Shown: positions 44,848-52,928 of the stretch, one piece after another
Position numbering within the stretch: the first letter of the stretch is position 1
Layout of the letters: the number at the start of each line of letters is the position of its first letter
From: Clostridioides difficile CD160
GTDB taxonomy: Bacteria > Bacillota > Clostridia > Peptostreptococcales > Peptostreptococcaceae
Direction of reading: 5' to 3'
Length of the DNA: 58,378 bases
Assembly: GCF_000449425.2 (NCBI RefSeq)
Contig: NZ_AVHW01000115.1
Coordinates: 1-58,378, forward strand
Translations under genes and position numbers: made by a program
The notes under the pieces: generated by a model
What the model saw: only the letters and a program-made list of their open reading frames with translations
Databases searched by the model: none
Told to the model about the DNA's origin: nothing

Positions 44848-45810
44848 TTAGTGTATAGTATGGGTAGAAAAACTTTCAATTAAATCAATAACTAATTGTT
44901 TTAGTGGTTCATTATATTTCTCCAATTCCATAATATCTATCTTTCCAGAATGAACAAGCTCACTTCGCATTTTATAACAATTATTAAAAAATTTTGACAC
45001 ATCTAGCCCAAAATACGTTTTATCTCCACAATGTTGTTCAATTAATTCTTTGCATTTTTTTCCGATGCTTTTAATCTTTAATTGGCCAATATCATTTTTT
45101 ACTCTTTCCATCAATTTATCACTACAACTAATATTTTTTATGATATTATTAATAATTTCTATGTAATTTTTCTCATTATATTCTTTGTCGCTAACCAATA
45201 CTTCAATAGCCATAATTCTAAGCAGAAACCGAATTCTTCTATCATTAATTAAAGAGCTTGAATTTAAAAATGATAATACAATATCTAATTTATCATTTTC
45301 AAATTCAAAACTTCGCCTTTTCAATTTGAAGTCGGTATTGTATTTAATTTCCAAACCTTGAGCTACAAAATATATTTCATTCATACTGGATATAACCTCA
45401 TATATTTCTAATCCTAAAATATCCTCTAGGACTCTTGTATCTTTCGATATTTTCTTTTCACGAATTGCTTTATTCTTTAACATATCTAGTCCTTCTTCTG
45501 TAAATTCTGCGGGTTTAACAGATTTTTCTGCACAATCCAATACACCACTTATACCAGATATATTTATTTTATTATTATATTTACACATTTCTAACTTAAT
45601 ATTCCTAAGTAACTCTATACCTTCACTTTCAGCCTTTTCTCTTGATTCAAAACCACCATATTCAATGATTATCTTTGTTTTATCAGCTTGTTTTTGAGAC
45701 TTAGCATGACATGTATAGTTACCATATTGAAATAATTCTATAGGTTCATTAGATAAATTATCAAAACTTAATTCATCATCACAAAAAAACAAAATTCTTG
45801 CAAAGTACAT
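44848..45810 (-). CDS. HEPN-type (Apea-like) protein, candidate RNase
   Basis: 320 residues. The C-terminal third is helical and carries YKMRSELVHSG (R282, H287), an RxxxxH element of the Apea/HEPN type, after GLDVSKFFNNC. HEPN domains are often RNases in abortive infection and toxin systems. The N-terminal half (ELFQYGNYTCHAKSQKQADK) has a different, unassigned fold that could sense a trigger. Starts 69 bp downstream of the regulator at 45880; 45 bp to the nuclease gene. No family name is certain. Confidence 0.7.
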   Translation of the reverse strand: MYFARILFFCDDELSFDNLSNEPIELFQYGNYTCHAKSQKQADKTKIIIEYGGFESREKAESEGIELLRNIKLEMCKYNNKINISGISGVLDCAEKSVKPAEFTEEGLDMLKNKAIREKKISKDTRVLEDILGLEIYEVISSMNEIYFVAQGLEIKYNTDFKLKRRSFEFENDKLDIVLSFLNSSSLINDRRIRFLLRIMAIEVLVSDKEYNEKNYIEIINNIIKNISCSDKLMERVKNDIGQLKIKSIGKKCKELIEQHCGDKTYFGLDVSKFFNNCYKMRSELVHSGKIDIMELEKYNEPLKQLVIDLIESFSTHTIH

Positions 45811-45879
45811 AACTATTCTTCCCCCTTAAATAGTATATTTGTTATTTTTATTATACCAAATTCCCTCCACTTTTATTGA

Positions 45880-46398
45880 TTAAATAAAATAACATTTATA
45901 CTCCATCAATGTCTCTTTTACATAATCCCATATAACAACTTCTCCATCTACAACTTCAAATACTTTTCCATGAGACTTTGGTGCATCAATTTTCATTTGA
46001 TTGAAATTACCTCTAAAATCCCTCACATAAGTTGAATGATATTTCTCATTATTACTACATCTTTCCTCTAGTTTTTGTAATGGTACATGTCCTAACTCAC
46101 TCTCTACTTGAAAAAAAGCTTTTACAATTTTATGATTATTTTGTTGTGACTTTATAGCCCATTTTGGAATTCGATTATTTGCCTTACCAGTATCAATGGT
46201 TAGAGCCTCATTAAAACTGTTATTTTTAGATACTGTATTTGGTTTGTATGCTTGAGAAGCTTTAGAAAAACTAGCTGATATATATTGCAACATAAGCTCT
46301 TCAATTACTTTCTCTTTTTCATCATTGTTTAACATTAAAGACAATTTAAATTTATCAATAATATCTTCATCAATATTACATTCAAAAATAGTGTTCAT
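45880..46398 (-). CDS. RHH-like autoregulator with C-terminal unknown domain
   Basis: 172 residues. The N-terminus FECNIDEDIIDKFKLSLMLN then EEKVIEELMLQYIS-like helices is a ribbon-helix-helix pattern. The C-terminal domain (KIVKAFFQVESELGHVPLQK, YVRDFRGNFNQM, KSHGKVFEVVDGEVVIWD) recurs in proteins near restriction-type genes. AGGAGGAGT ribosome site. A perfect 20-bp inverted repeat lies 53 bp upstream, the obvious operator. It is the first gene of the candidate defence operon and may also act as antitoxin. Confidence 0.7.
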   Translation of the reverse strand: MNTIFECNIDEDIIDKFKLSLMLNNDEKEKVIEELMLQYISASFSKASQAYKPNTVSKNNSFNEALTIDTGKANNRIPKWAIKSQQNNHKIVKAFFQVESELGHVPLQKLEERCSNNEKYHSTYVRDFRGNFNQMKIDAPKSHGKVFEVVDGEVVIWDYVKETLMEYKCYFI

Positions 46399-46443
46399 AC
46401 ATACTCCTCCTATTAATTTATTATTACTATTATAATAACATAT

Positions 46444-46499
46444 ACTAATTAATACTTCAATACTAATTAGTAAAATACACTAATTAGTATTGAAGTATT
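46444..46499 (-). promoter_or_regulatory. Palindromic operator of the RHH/HEPN/nuclease operon
   Basis: AATACTTCAATACTAATTAG (46451-46470) and its exact reverse complement (46480-46499) form a perfect 20-bp inverted repeat with a 9-bp spacer. A further ACTAATTA half-site is at 46444-46451. The position is right for autorepression of the gene starting at 46398. Confidence 0.8.
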
Positions 46500-46552
46500 C
46501 TTAAGGCATGCATCTTAGTATAATATGGATATATCTAAAAAGTATTACAAAA

Positions 46553-46660
46553 ACTAAAAAATCACCCAAATTGTGGTTTGGGTGATGATTCAAATTAATT
46601 TATTAAGCTTATTGAATTGAGATACACACTAATTCAAATAGTTGCAGTTTATTTCCTATA
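46553..46660. pseudogene. Remnant of a type I toxin-antitoxin locus (antitoxin end)
   Basis: The sequence AAAATCACCCAAA ... GGGTGATGATTC and the following AATTCAAATAGTTGCAG closely resemble the toxin 3' end, terminator hairpin and antitoxin region at 54860-54955. The toxin frame itself is gone. The hairpin AATCACCCAAATT / GGTTTGGGTGATGATT is retained. This is a decayed duplicate. Confidence 0.6.
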
Positions 46661-46758
46661 TCTTAAAAATCCAAACTTCCACCTTGATATTCTTTATTCT
46701 TTGATAAGCTTCAATATAGCTTCTTCTGTATCTTTTATCCCCCTGTAATGCTTCTTTT

Positions 46759-47403
46759 TTATGATTTTCTACCATTTTTTGCTTTGCTTGTTTTTTCAAC
46801 TATTCTAAAAGGCTTGTTCCATTTACCGATATTAAGATACATAAAAAAGTTAGTATTAAAATAATCTATCATCCCATCACTATCATCGTAATGATAGCTT
46901 TTTAATATATTATACAAATCAATTAAAATACTTTTTCCAACAGAATTTAGTCTATTATCAGCTAATATATTATAATGATTAACTTGAATATAATTTTTTT
47001 CTAAACCACTGTTAAATACGCTAAAAGGAGCTTCCATCAAACTTACATCTATAGTTGAACATGTTCTTGATGAAGTAGCTGTAACACTAAATTTACATGA
47101 TGGATATATTTCTTTTACATATCTTCGAATGATTTTTGCGATGTCTTTAACTGATAAGTTACTACTATAGTTTTCTCCCTTCCAACCATACTTAGTGTAA
47201 AACTCATGTCTTGTACTATTTGCAGTTTCTCTTATCATAACCTTTGACCTTTTTTTCCATGTTAGAAAGGCGCTCTCATACTGATTATTAATTTCCTTCA
47301 TTACTTCTTCGTTTCCACCCATATCTGGATGATGCTTTCTTGCTAATTTTTTAAATGTATTTTTTAACTCCTCTAATGACTTTACATTTTTAAAATATTC
47401 CAT
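46759..47403 (-). CDS. J-domain protein with LPD29-type domain
   Basis: 214 residues. The N-terminal J domain has the HPD tripeptide (25-27) in LARKHHPDMGGNEEVMKEIN, so it could stimulate host DnaK. The next part (SVKDIAKIIRRYVKEIYPSC, RTCSTIDVSLMEAPF) matches LPD29, a domain of large mobile-element polyproteins. This combination is known from phage and conjugative-element effectors. CAGGGAGGCAAT ribosome site; two 30-bp direct repeats stand upstream. Confidence 0.82.
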   Translation of the reverse strand: MEYFKNVKSLEELKNTFKKLARKHHPDMGGNEEVMKEINNQYESAFLTWKKRSKVMIRETANSTRHEFYTKYGWKGENYSSNLSVKDIAKIIRRYVKEIYPSCKFSVTATSSRTCSTIDVSLMEAPFSVFNSGLEKNYIQVNHYNILADNRLNSVGKSILIDLYNILKSYHYDDSDGMIDYFNTNFFMYLNIGKWNKPFRIVEKTSKAKNGRKS

Positions 47404-47434
47404 GTTATTGCCTCCCTGATATTTTTATTTTACC

Positions 47435-47539
47435 GATATTCTGCAATCAATATTTCGGTAAAACATTTTGTTTATATCTATTCCATATGTTTATAATAAC
47501 ATGATTAACGATATTTCACAACCAATATTTCGGTAAGAC
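47435..47539 (-). promoter_or_regulatory. Pair of 30-bp direct repeats upstream of J-domain gene
   Basis: The copies at 47435-47464 and 47510-47539 share CAATATTTCGGTAA and the flanking GATATT, 75 bp apart. Each copy is partly self-complementary (TACCGA with TCGGTA). They lie in the 5' region of the J-domain gene and before the HTH gene at 47555, which is a plausible binding protein. Confidence 0.7.
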
Positions 47540-47554
47540 GTTGGTTTTTAGAAT

Positions 47555-47749
47555 TTATTGAAAATCCAACAATTCTAATACTTCTTTCCCTAAAAACTTA
47601 TATAACTTCTCAAATTCTGGTATTGTAAAAGGTGTTTTTCCTTTTTCTTTATCACTATAAGTTGTTTGACTCATTCCCATGTGAGTAGCTAATTGTTGTT
47701 GTGTATATCCATTTTCAAGTCTTAACTCTTTAAGTCCAGCTAAATCCAT
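47555..47749 (-). CDS. Cro-like HTH regulator, paralogue 3
   Basis: 64 residues from ATG 47747-47749, chosen for AGGAGGTGTAAC before it. ENGYTQQQLATHMGMSQTTY is a strong helix-turn-helix, then SDKEKGKTPFTIPEFEKLYK as in paralogues 1 and 2. It is directly upstream of the two 30-bp repeats and the J-domain gene on the same strand, and could control that gene. Confidence 0.8.
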   Translation of the reverse strand: MDLAGLKELRLENGYTQQQLATHMGMSQTTYSDKEKGKTPFTIPEFEKLYKFLGKEVLELLDFQ

Positions 47750-47997
47750 GTTACACCTCCTAATAATACTAGTTAAGATATATAATATCACATTTTTCCT
47801 TATTAAAAAATAATAAAAAAGATAAAGTGATTAAAAAGCTTATTTTGAAATGTATTTTTGAACTACTCCACTAATTTTCATGTAGTTTTCCCGATTACAT
47901 CTCCTAAATACTAGTATATACACATAATATCACATTTAACTTTTATATAAGATATATCCAAATATTCCTTTTAATTATATTTTTTACTACTATTTAT

Positions 47998-48045
47998 GTC
48001 TATGATTAATATAATTATTAATATTTTCGTCTATGATTAATATAA
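47998..48045 (+). promoter_or_regulatory. 17-bp direct repeats upstream of the YELG pair
   Basis: GTCTATGATTAATATAA occurs exactly at 47998-48014 and 48029-48045, a 31-bp period (three helical turns). They precede the genes at 48122 and 48439 and probably are operator sites. The rest of 47750-48121 shows no gene. Confidence 0.7.
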
Positions 48046-48121
48046 ATACTTGTTTTTAGATTAATTCACTACTATAATATACTTATATACAATTAATCTT
48101 AATATAAAGGAGGAAATATAA

Positions 48122-48370
48122 ATGAATGAAGATGTATATGAGTTAGGTTTTAAATTAGGAAAATCAGGTGTATTTAGTTCAACTCAAATAATTCAGATTC
48201 AGAATTTATTTTTTCAAGCCTGTAATACAGATAAATTATTACATATGATTTTAGCAGCATGTATGTCACAAAAACTAACTGTATGTGACTCATTAAGAAA
48301 CAACTTATATGATTTAGAAGTAAAAAGTAACTTTTTAATTGGGCTACTTAATGGTAATGTATCTAAGTAA
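48122..48370 (+). CDS. YELG family member 3, N-terminal domain only
   Basis: 82 residues: DVYELGFKLGKSGVFSSTQI ... LRNNLYDLEVKSNFLIGLLNG, equivalent to the first part of the protein at 48439, without the HTH. It has its own ribosome site (AAAGGAGGAAATATA) and stop, so it is probably expressed as a stand-alone partner, perhaps as a heterodimer or inhibitor. Not a frameshift: no HTH-coding sequence follows before the next start. Confidence 0.7.
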   Translation: MNEDVYELGFKLGKSGVFSSTQIIQIQNLFFQACNTDKLLHMILAACMSQKLTVCDSLRNNLYDLEVKSNFLIGLLNGNVSK

Positions 48371-48438
48371 AAAATTTTTTTATAATAATTATGTATCTAT
48401 AAATAACCAATAAAAACAGAATAAGGGAGATTTTATAA

Positions 48439-49341
48439 ATGAGAGAAGTATATGAATTAGGCTTTAGGCTAGGTGAATCAGGTGTTTTTGACAAAAATCA
48501 AATAGTTATGATAACTAAATTGTTTACTAATGATATTGATAAAAATAAATTATTAGAAATGATTTTAAAAGCTTGTGATGAAACAAATATAGCAGTATGT
48601 GATTCGTTAACAAATAATTTATATGATTTAGAAACAAAAGCTAATTTTCAAATAGGATTGCTCAATGGTGCTTTTAAGAAAAATCCACTTGAGAATGTTA
48701 TATCATTAAAAGAAGCAGCTAGGTTATTTGATATGCCTGTTACAACATTTAGAACTCTAGTACAAAAGGGTGATTATAATGATGTTGGCAAGAAAATAAG
48801 TTCTATATGGGTTTTTGATAAGGAGCTATTGCTTCAAAAGTATGGTTGTGAAAAGAAAGATTATAAAAAAGGATTGGATAAGTTTTTTCATGATTATGCT
48901 GAAAAAAACAATAAAATAATATGTGATTTTATTGAAAAACATAAAATAGATAAAGATATTAATCAAGTAGATATTAATAATAGAACATTTAACTTCAGCT
49001 GGAAAGAAGATGAAATCAATGTTATCACATTAAGTATAGAATTAATAAATTATAAGTATCTTTATAAAGCAAGTAATTCATATAAAAATACAAATATATT
49101 TAAAGATAAGGATTTTTATATAGAAAGTTTTAGAGATTTAAGATTTTTATTAGATACTTATGATATAGAATTATATACAGACAGTTCTTGTACAGAGAAT
49201 AACTCTAAAGCTCTAACAACATTTTTATTACCAATTTATGAGATTTTATCAGATGAATTTCTTAATAAATTTGAAGAAGTTATATCTAAATATGAAGATA
49301 AGTTTAGTAGAGAAATAGAATATTTATCAGAGCGTTTTTAA
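48439..49341 (+). CDS. YELG family member 4 with HTH and extra C-terminal domain
   Basis: 300 residues. N-terminal VYELGFRLGESGVFDKNQIV, then VISLKEAARLFDMPVTTFRT, the excisionase-like winged HTH (LVQKGDYNDVGKK, VFDKELLLQKYG) shared with members 1 and 2. The last 145 residues (FHDYAEKNNKIICDFIEKHK, FKDKDFYIESFRDLRFLLD) are a unique helical region. AAGGGAGATTTTATAA ribosome site. Co-transcribed with member 3. Confidence 0.78.
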   Translation: MREVYELGFRLGESGVFDKNQIVMITKLFTNDIDKNKLLEMILKACDETNIAVCDSLTNNLYDLETKANFQIGLLNGAFKKNPLENVISLKEAARLFDMPVTTFRTLVQKGDYNDVGKKISSIWVFDKELLLQKYGCEKKDYKKGLDKFFHDYAEKNNKIICDFIEKHKIDKDINQVDINNRTFNFSWKEDEINVITLSIELINYKYLYKASNSYKNTNIFKDKDFYIESFRDLRFLLDTYDIELYTDSSCTENNSKALTTFLLPIYEILSDEFLNKFEEVISKYEDKFSREIEYLSERF

Positions 49342-49383
49342 CTCATAATCAAATAGTATATCTCAAATTTAATTAAAAATGAT

Positions 49384-49557
49384 TAACATCATTACAAGAA
49401 ACATTATTGGAAATAAGTAACAAAATACTAGATATACCACAGACTGACATTCCAATGCTGGATGAAACAGATATAAAAATTAATGAAAAGACATCAGAAC
49501 TTCTCAAAGGAATTGAGAATCATTTTAATATAATCTCAAGTGATTCTTTAGATTAAT
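49384..49557 (+). pseudogene. Gene remnant
   Basis: An uninterrupted frame without a start codon (LTSLQETLLEISNKILDIPQ, IKINEKTSELLKGIENHFNI) ends at TAA 49555. It has the look of a coiled-coil protein C-terminus. Followed by the terminator at 49593. Origin unknown. Confidence 0.4.
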
Positions 49558-49592
49558 TTTATGCGCAAATAGTTTACAGTCTTTTAATACAT

Positions 49593-49633
49593 AAAAGGGA
49601 TGTATCAAAATGAAAATTTGATACATCCCTTTT
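49593..49633. terminator. Intrinsic terminator
   Basis: AAAAGGGATGTATCAAA and TTTGATACATCCCTTTT pair perfectly around a 7-base loop; T4 follows. Ends transcription of the YELG pair. Confidence 0.88.
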
Positions 49634-49814
49634 GTTTTAGATAACATTTAAGCAAAATGAAGCTCAGTATACAAAACAATATATCAAGTACTTTTGAAAA
49701 ATCAAGTTAAGTTCTTTTTATTTATATGCTACCTAAAATCATAACACTAAGAATATTTATTCTTAATAGTTTCAATTCCTGTAAAAAATAGTTCTATCCA
49801 TAATTATTTTTAAT

Positions 49815-50003
49815 TTATTTAAATAAAAATTCATACTCATTTGTGATAAGTGATATTTTAATCCATATTGCGGCCATTATAATGCTTAATATTACTTTTA
49901 TCCATGTTTTAGATATTTTCAATTTGTCAAAAATAACATATTCAGAAAGTATTATTAAAGAAATTGAAATTACTAAAGTTTCTTTCAAAAATGTATGATT
50001 CAT
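49815..50003 (-). CDS. Two-helix membrane protein, candidate immunity protein
   Basis: 62 residues: two hydrophobic segments (LVISISLIILSEYVIF and VILSIIMAAIWIKISLI) with a basic loop (DKLKISKTWIK). It follows the bacteriocin-like gene at 50028 with a 24-bp gap. The same order (bacteriocin-like then two-helix protein) occurs at 52810 and 52579. Small two-helix proteins of this kind often give self-immunity; that role is inferred from position only. Confidence 0.6.
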   Translation of the reverse strand: MNHTFLKETLVISISLIILSEYVIFDKLKISKTWIKVILSIIMAAIWIKISLITNEYEFLFK

Positions 50004-50027
50004 TTAATTCACTCATTTCTATTTATT

Positions 50028-50585
50028 TTATTGATATACTTTCGATGCACAATAGTACTCTTCTATTTCTCCAGCAACCCCTATTGTAACTTTTTTTAGT
50101 CTCATTTTGAAAATCATTCCTCCTTTTGGAGAACCTACCAAAGCACTTAATATAACTGATGCTATAATCCCAATTTCATTTTTAGATGCTAAACCACGAA
50201 GTAATCTAGTTATTACACTTCCAGAAACACCTGAACCTCCTAATCTCATAGCATCTAGAGTCTCACGAGAAAGATAAATATCCCATCCACCTTTTACTTT
50301 TACTACTTTATTTACTCCTTCTTTATATCTTGCTAAACTATAAAATCCAGCTTCTTTCAATAAATTCTCTGACACTCCACCAGCCTTTAAATAATCAGCC
50401 ATGTCTTTATTTGTTACAGTATATTCAGTTCCTATTGCTATATTGTCTTTTTCATTTTGAGTGTTAATATATGTAGGTTCTTGATTTACAGGTACCATCG
50501 CATTTGCAATACTTGCAAAAGGAGTAATACACATTGTTGTTATCATTGTAGTAGCTAACACCTTATTCATTTTTTTTGTTTTCAT
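50028..50585 (-). CDS. Secreted bacteriocin-like protein
   Basis: 185 residues from the ATG at 50583-50585 (AAGGATGGTG before it). A signal peptide is clear: basic start, VLATTMITTMCITPFASIANA, cleavage after ANA. The mature part has LKAGGVSENLLKEAGFYSLA and a C-terminal glycine-rich helical region (GGSGVSGSVITRLLRGLASK, ASVILSALVGSPKGG). The GxxxG-like pattern suggests a membrane-active peptide domain. Preceded by the bipartite sigma-type motif at 50616-50648. Exact family unknown. Confidence 0.65.
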   Translation of the reverse strand: MKTKKMNKVLATTMITTMCITPFASIANAMVPVNQEPTYINTQNEKDNIAIGTEYTVTNKDMADYLKAGGVSENLLKEAGFYSLARYKEGVNKVVKVKGGWDIYLSRETLDAMRLGGSGVSGSVITRLLRGLASKNEIGIIASVILSALVGSPKGGMIFKMRLKKVTIGVAGEIEEYYCASKVYQ

Positions 50586-50615
50586 ATAAAACACCATCCT
50601 TTTTATTCTATTTAA

Positions 50616-50648
50616 CTATATAACAAATAAGGATTTGATTTTTAGACA
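50616..50648 (-). promoter_or_regulatory. Sigma-regulon promoter motif, copy 1
   Basis: On the minus strand TGTCTAAAAA (50639-50648) and TTTGTTATATAG (50616-50627) are separated by 11 bp. The same two blocks with the same spacing occur at 51150-51182 and 52929-52961. It lies 31 bp before the bacteriocin-like start. Confidence 0.75.
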
Positions 50649-50683
50649 TTTATTTATAAATTTTTCTAGGATTAATTTAAATA

Positions 50684-51121
50684 CTAGTATTTCTGAGATG
50701 TACTTATTAATATTTTAGATTCATTTCCAGCTGTAATGATTGCAACACCTCTATATGTATGTCCTTTTGTTACAGAGTAAGAATTTGTAACAGAACAAGT
50801 TTTTCCTCCTGTTTTCTTTGAAGATGTTTTTAAATCTACCCAACACCCAGATTTTAATTCTTGTAATTTTGTTATAATAGATGTTTTATTTACACTCGAT
50901 TTACCCACTACAGATGCATTTATTTTTACAGGGCCATTAGAAGCTGAGATTCTACAACTACAATTTAATATATACACTGAGATTGGTATTATACTTTTCT
51001 GACATTCTTCAATGTAGATAATATCTACTAAATTAAGTTCTTCTGCAAAGCTAATAAGATTCAATGGTATTATAATTATCGAAATATACAAAAATATTGA
51101 AATTATTTTTTTTACTTTCAT
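50684..51121 (-). CDS. Small secreted protein with Cys pattern
   Basis: 145 residues from ATG 51119-51121 (AAGGAGGTTAATTG). A signal peptide (IISIFLYISIIIIPLNLISF, then AEE) precedes a beta-rich domain: ISASNGPVKINASVVGKSSV, ELKSGCWVDLKTSSKKTGGK, SVTKGHTYRGVAIITAG. The closing SYSVTKGHTYR pattern is typical of small secreted proteins co-expressed with bacteriocins. The promoter motif at 51150-51182 precedes it. Function inferred only. Confidence 0.65.
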   Translation of the reverse strand: MKVKKIISIFLYISIIIIPLNLISFAEELNLVDIIYIEECQKSIIPISVYILNCSCRISASNGPVKINASVVGKSSVNKTSIITKLQELKSGCWVDLKTSSKKTGGKTCSVTNSYSVTKGHTYRGVAIITAGNESKILISTSQKY

Positions 51122-51149
51122 CAATTAACCTCCTTAAATGTTTGGACAT

Positions 51150-51182
51150 GTATATAGCAAATAATAACCTGTATGTTTGGCA
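51150..51182 (-). promoter_or_regulatory. Sigma-regulon promoter motif, copy 2
   Basis: TGCCAAACAT (51173-51182) and TTTGCTATATAC (51150-51161) on the minus strand, again with an 11-bp spacer. The motif lies between the anti-sigma stop at 51188 and the secreted protein start at 51121. Confidence 0.72.
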
Positions 51183-51187
51183 AAATT

Positions 51188-51886
51188 TTATTTAATATTT
51201 TCTGCAATTTTAATAAATTCCATCTTATCTTTTTTTGTTATTTTTTTTGTTTGGAGTTCCTTAGATAATATGTATATATTATTTTTATCATCCCATAATA
51301 ATTGTTGTGTATTACCCTTTTCAACATATTGAGCATAATAATTATTAATTTCAATATTTTCTATTGTAGCTCCTTCAGTATTTAATGATACAATGTCTCT
51401 ATCCATTGGCATTGTTTGATAAATTATGTAATCATCTAAATTATCTTTATATGTTATGACAAGATAATCTTCTTCCTTAACTCTCTCAACTTCTTTATAT
51501 CCAAAAGGAATGTACTTAGGCTCTTTATAGGAATACGTTTTCTCCATATTAGGATTAATAAAATTATAATCAGTAAATTCTTTATAGATTTTTTTTATTA
51601 TTCTCATTAGATTTTCTGGGAAAGCTTCAGTATTTACAGTTGTTATAGTAATTATTCCTGTTAAAACTATTAAAAGGATAATCACAATTTTTTTAAAGTG
51701 TTTATAATATGTATTTTCATTCCTTTTTTTATTTTTTTTAATAAGTTTATTCATTTTAGTTTCAAACTCAGGTGAAAATATATGGTTAATATCTTCATCA
51801 CCAGGTAGCTCATTCAATACTTTTTCTTCTATTTCAGGAAGTTTAGAATACAATAGTTCTTCTATATCTAATTTATTCTTATTCAT
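51188..51886 (-). CDS. Membrane anti-sigma factor with DUF4367-like sensor domain
   Basis: 232 residues. An N-terminal cytosolic helical region (EELLYSKLPEIEEKVLNELP), one membrane helix (IVIILLIVLTGIITITTV, about 67-84), then an exported domain (YKEPKYIPFGYKEVERVKEE, YIIYQTMPMDRD, YAQYVEKGN) resembling DUF4367 of anti-sigma factors. Its start overlaps the sigma gene by 8 bp, a classic arrangement. It should bind and release the sigma factor depending on an external signal. Confidence 0.82.
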   Translation of the reverse strand: MNKNKLDIEELLYSKLPEIEEKVLNELPGDEDINHIFSPEFETKMNKLIKKNKKRNENTYYKHFKKIVIILLIVLTGIITITTVNTEAFPENLMRIIKKIYKEFTDYNFINPNMEKTYSYKEPKYIPFGYKEVERVKEEDYLVITYKDNLDDYIIYQTMPMDRDIVSLNTEGATIENIEINNYYAQYVEKGNTQQLLWDDKNNIYILSKELQTKKITKKDKMEFIKIAENIK

Positions 51887-52424
51887 TTACTGACACCTCC
51901 ATTTCATCTAAAAGTTTTTTTAATTTTTCTAAAGCTCTTTTATTTCTTTTGTATAAATTAACTTCTTTTATATTCAGTATCTTTGAAATTTCTTTATTAG
52001 AAAAACCATGACTATATTTTAATAACATTATTTGTAAATCTATCTGAGGAAGCTTCTTTAAAGCTTCTACTAAATTGATATACTCTCCTAGATTTTCGAT
52101 TGATAAATCTAAGGTATTGAATTTATAATTTTCATCATTAATATCACGTATTTCTTCTCTTTTTCTTCTATTATAGATATTTATAGAAGTTCTCTTTACT
52201 ATAATAACAACAAATCCTTTTGTTTTTATACTCTTAACATCATCTATTTTACTTAAATTATCTATTATTTTTAGAAATGAATTATGTACAGCATCTTCAG
52301 ATAAAGACTCATCTTTCAAAATTTGATTTGCCACATAAAACATCAACTTCTTATATCTAATATAGATTTCTTCAAATTTACTTTTATCTTTTTCTGAATC
52401 TATAATAGCCAAATACATTAACAT
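51879..52424 (-). CDS. ECF-type RNA polymerase sigma factor
   Basis: 181 residues. Region 2 is seen as FEEIYIRYKKLMFYVANQIL, ESLSEDAVHNSFLKIIDNL; region 4 as VEALKKLPQIDLQIMLLKYS then HGFSNKEISKILNIKEVNLY, an HTH. A degenerate linker lies between. AGGAGGCTGCTAATT ribosome site. Together with the anti-sigma gene it probably drives the three copies of the promoter motif at 50.6, 51.2 and 52.9 kb; its own promoter looks ordinary (TATAAT at about 52470). Confidence 0.88.
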   Translation of the reverse strand: MLMYLAIIDSEKDKSKFEEIYIRYKKLMFYVANQILKDESLSEDAVHNSFLKIIDNLSKIDDVKSIKTKGFVVIIVKRTSINIYNRRKREEIRDINDENYKFNTLDLSIENLGEYINLVEALKKLPQIDLQIMLLKYSHGFSNKEISKILNIKEVNLYKRNKRALEKLKKLLDEMEVSVNE

Positions 52425-52530
52425 AATTAGCAGCCTCCTGTAAATGATTTTACTTTAATAGAATAATTATACAAGATTTTCAAAGGAATATGTGTATTAA
52501 ACTTAAATTTAAACTATTATCCTATAGAAT

Positions 52531-52575
52531 TATAAGAAAAAAAGAACTAGATTATCTAGTTCTTTTTTTCTTATA
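52531..52575. terminator. Long perfect hairpin terminator
   Basis: Two 21-bp arms (52531-52551 and 52555-52575) pair perfectly with a 3-base loop and contain T7/A7 runs. It ends the two-helix gene at 52579 on the minus strand. Confidence 0.85.
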
Positions 52576-52578
52576 ATC

Positions 52579-52785
52579 TTATAGGTATCCATTAGTAAAA
52601 TATGTTATCAAAGTGGCTATAGCTATTAGCGAAATAATTATTATAACTTTTAACCATCTCTTCTTTATCGTTTTTGCTATAAAAACTACTGAAAAGGCTA
52701 GAACTATGCTTGATAACAATATTCCAATATTCATAGATATCAACTCATTTCTGTTTATTTCTATTGATAAACTGCTGATTGGCAA
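52579..52785 (-). CDS. Two-helix membrane protein, second candidate immunity protein
   Basis: 68 residues with hydrophobic segments MNIGILLSSIVLAFSVVFIA and VIIIISLIAIATLITYF and a basic loop (KTIKKRWLK). It follows the bacteriocin remnant at 52810 in the same order as the intact pair at 50028/49815. It may still give immunity although its partner gene is lost. Confidence 0.6.
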   Translation of the reverse strand: MPISSLSIEINRNELISMNIGILLSSIVLAFSVVFIAKTIKKRWLKVIIIISLIAIATLITYFTNGYL

Positions 52786-52809
52786 TAATATTCTTCTATA
52801 GTTCTTATT

Positions 52810-52917
52810 TTATATGTCATTACACCTTTTGGGTCTGATACCATAGCCTAAAACTATAGAACCTGCTATAACTCCGATTATAGCTCCTCCAATGCCTGTA
52901 ATTAATGCTGAAATATT
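52810..52917 (-). pseudogene. Remnant of a bacteriocin-like gene
   Basis: A frame with no start encodes ISALITGIGGAIIGVIAGSI then VLGYGIRPKRCNDI and stops at 52810. The glycine-zipper pattern resembles bacteriocin C-termini. The promoter and leader directly upstream (ATTTGTTATATAGTTAAATA) are almost identical to those of the gene at 50028, so an N-terminal deletion has joined promoter and C-terminus. Confidence 0.65.
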
Positions 52918-52928
52918 ATTCTATTTAA

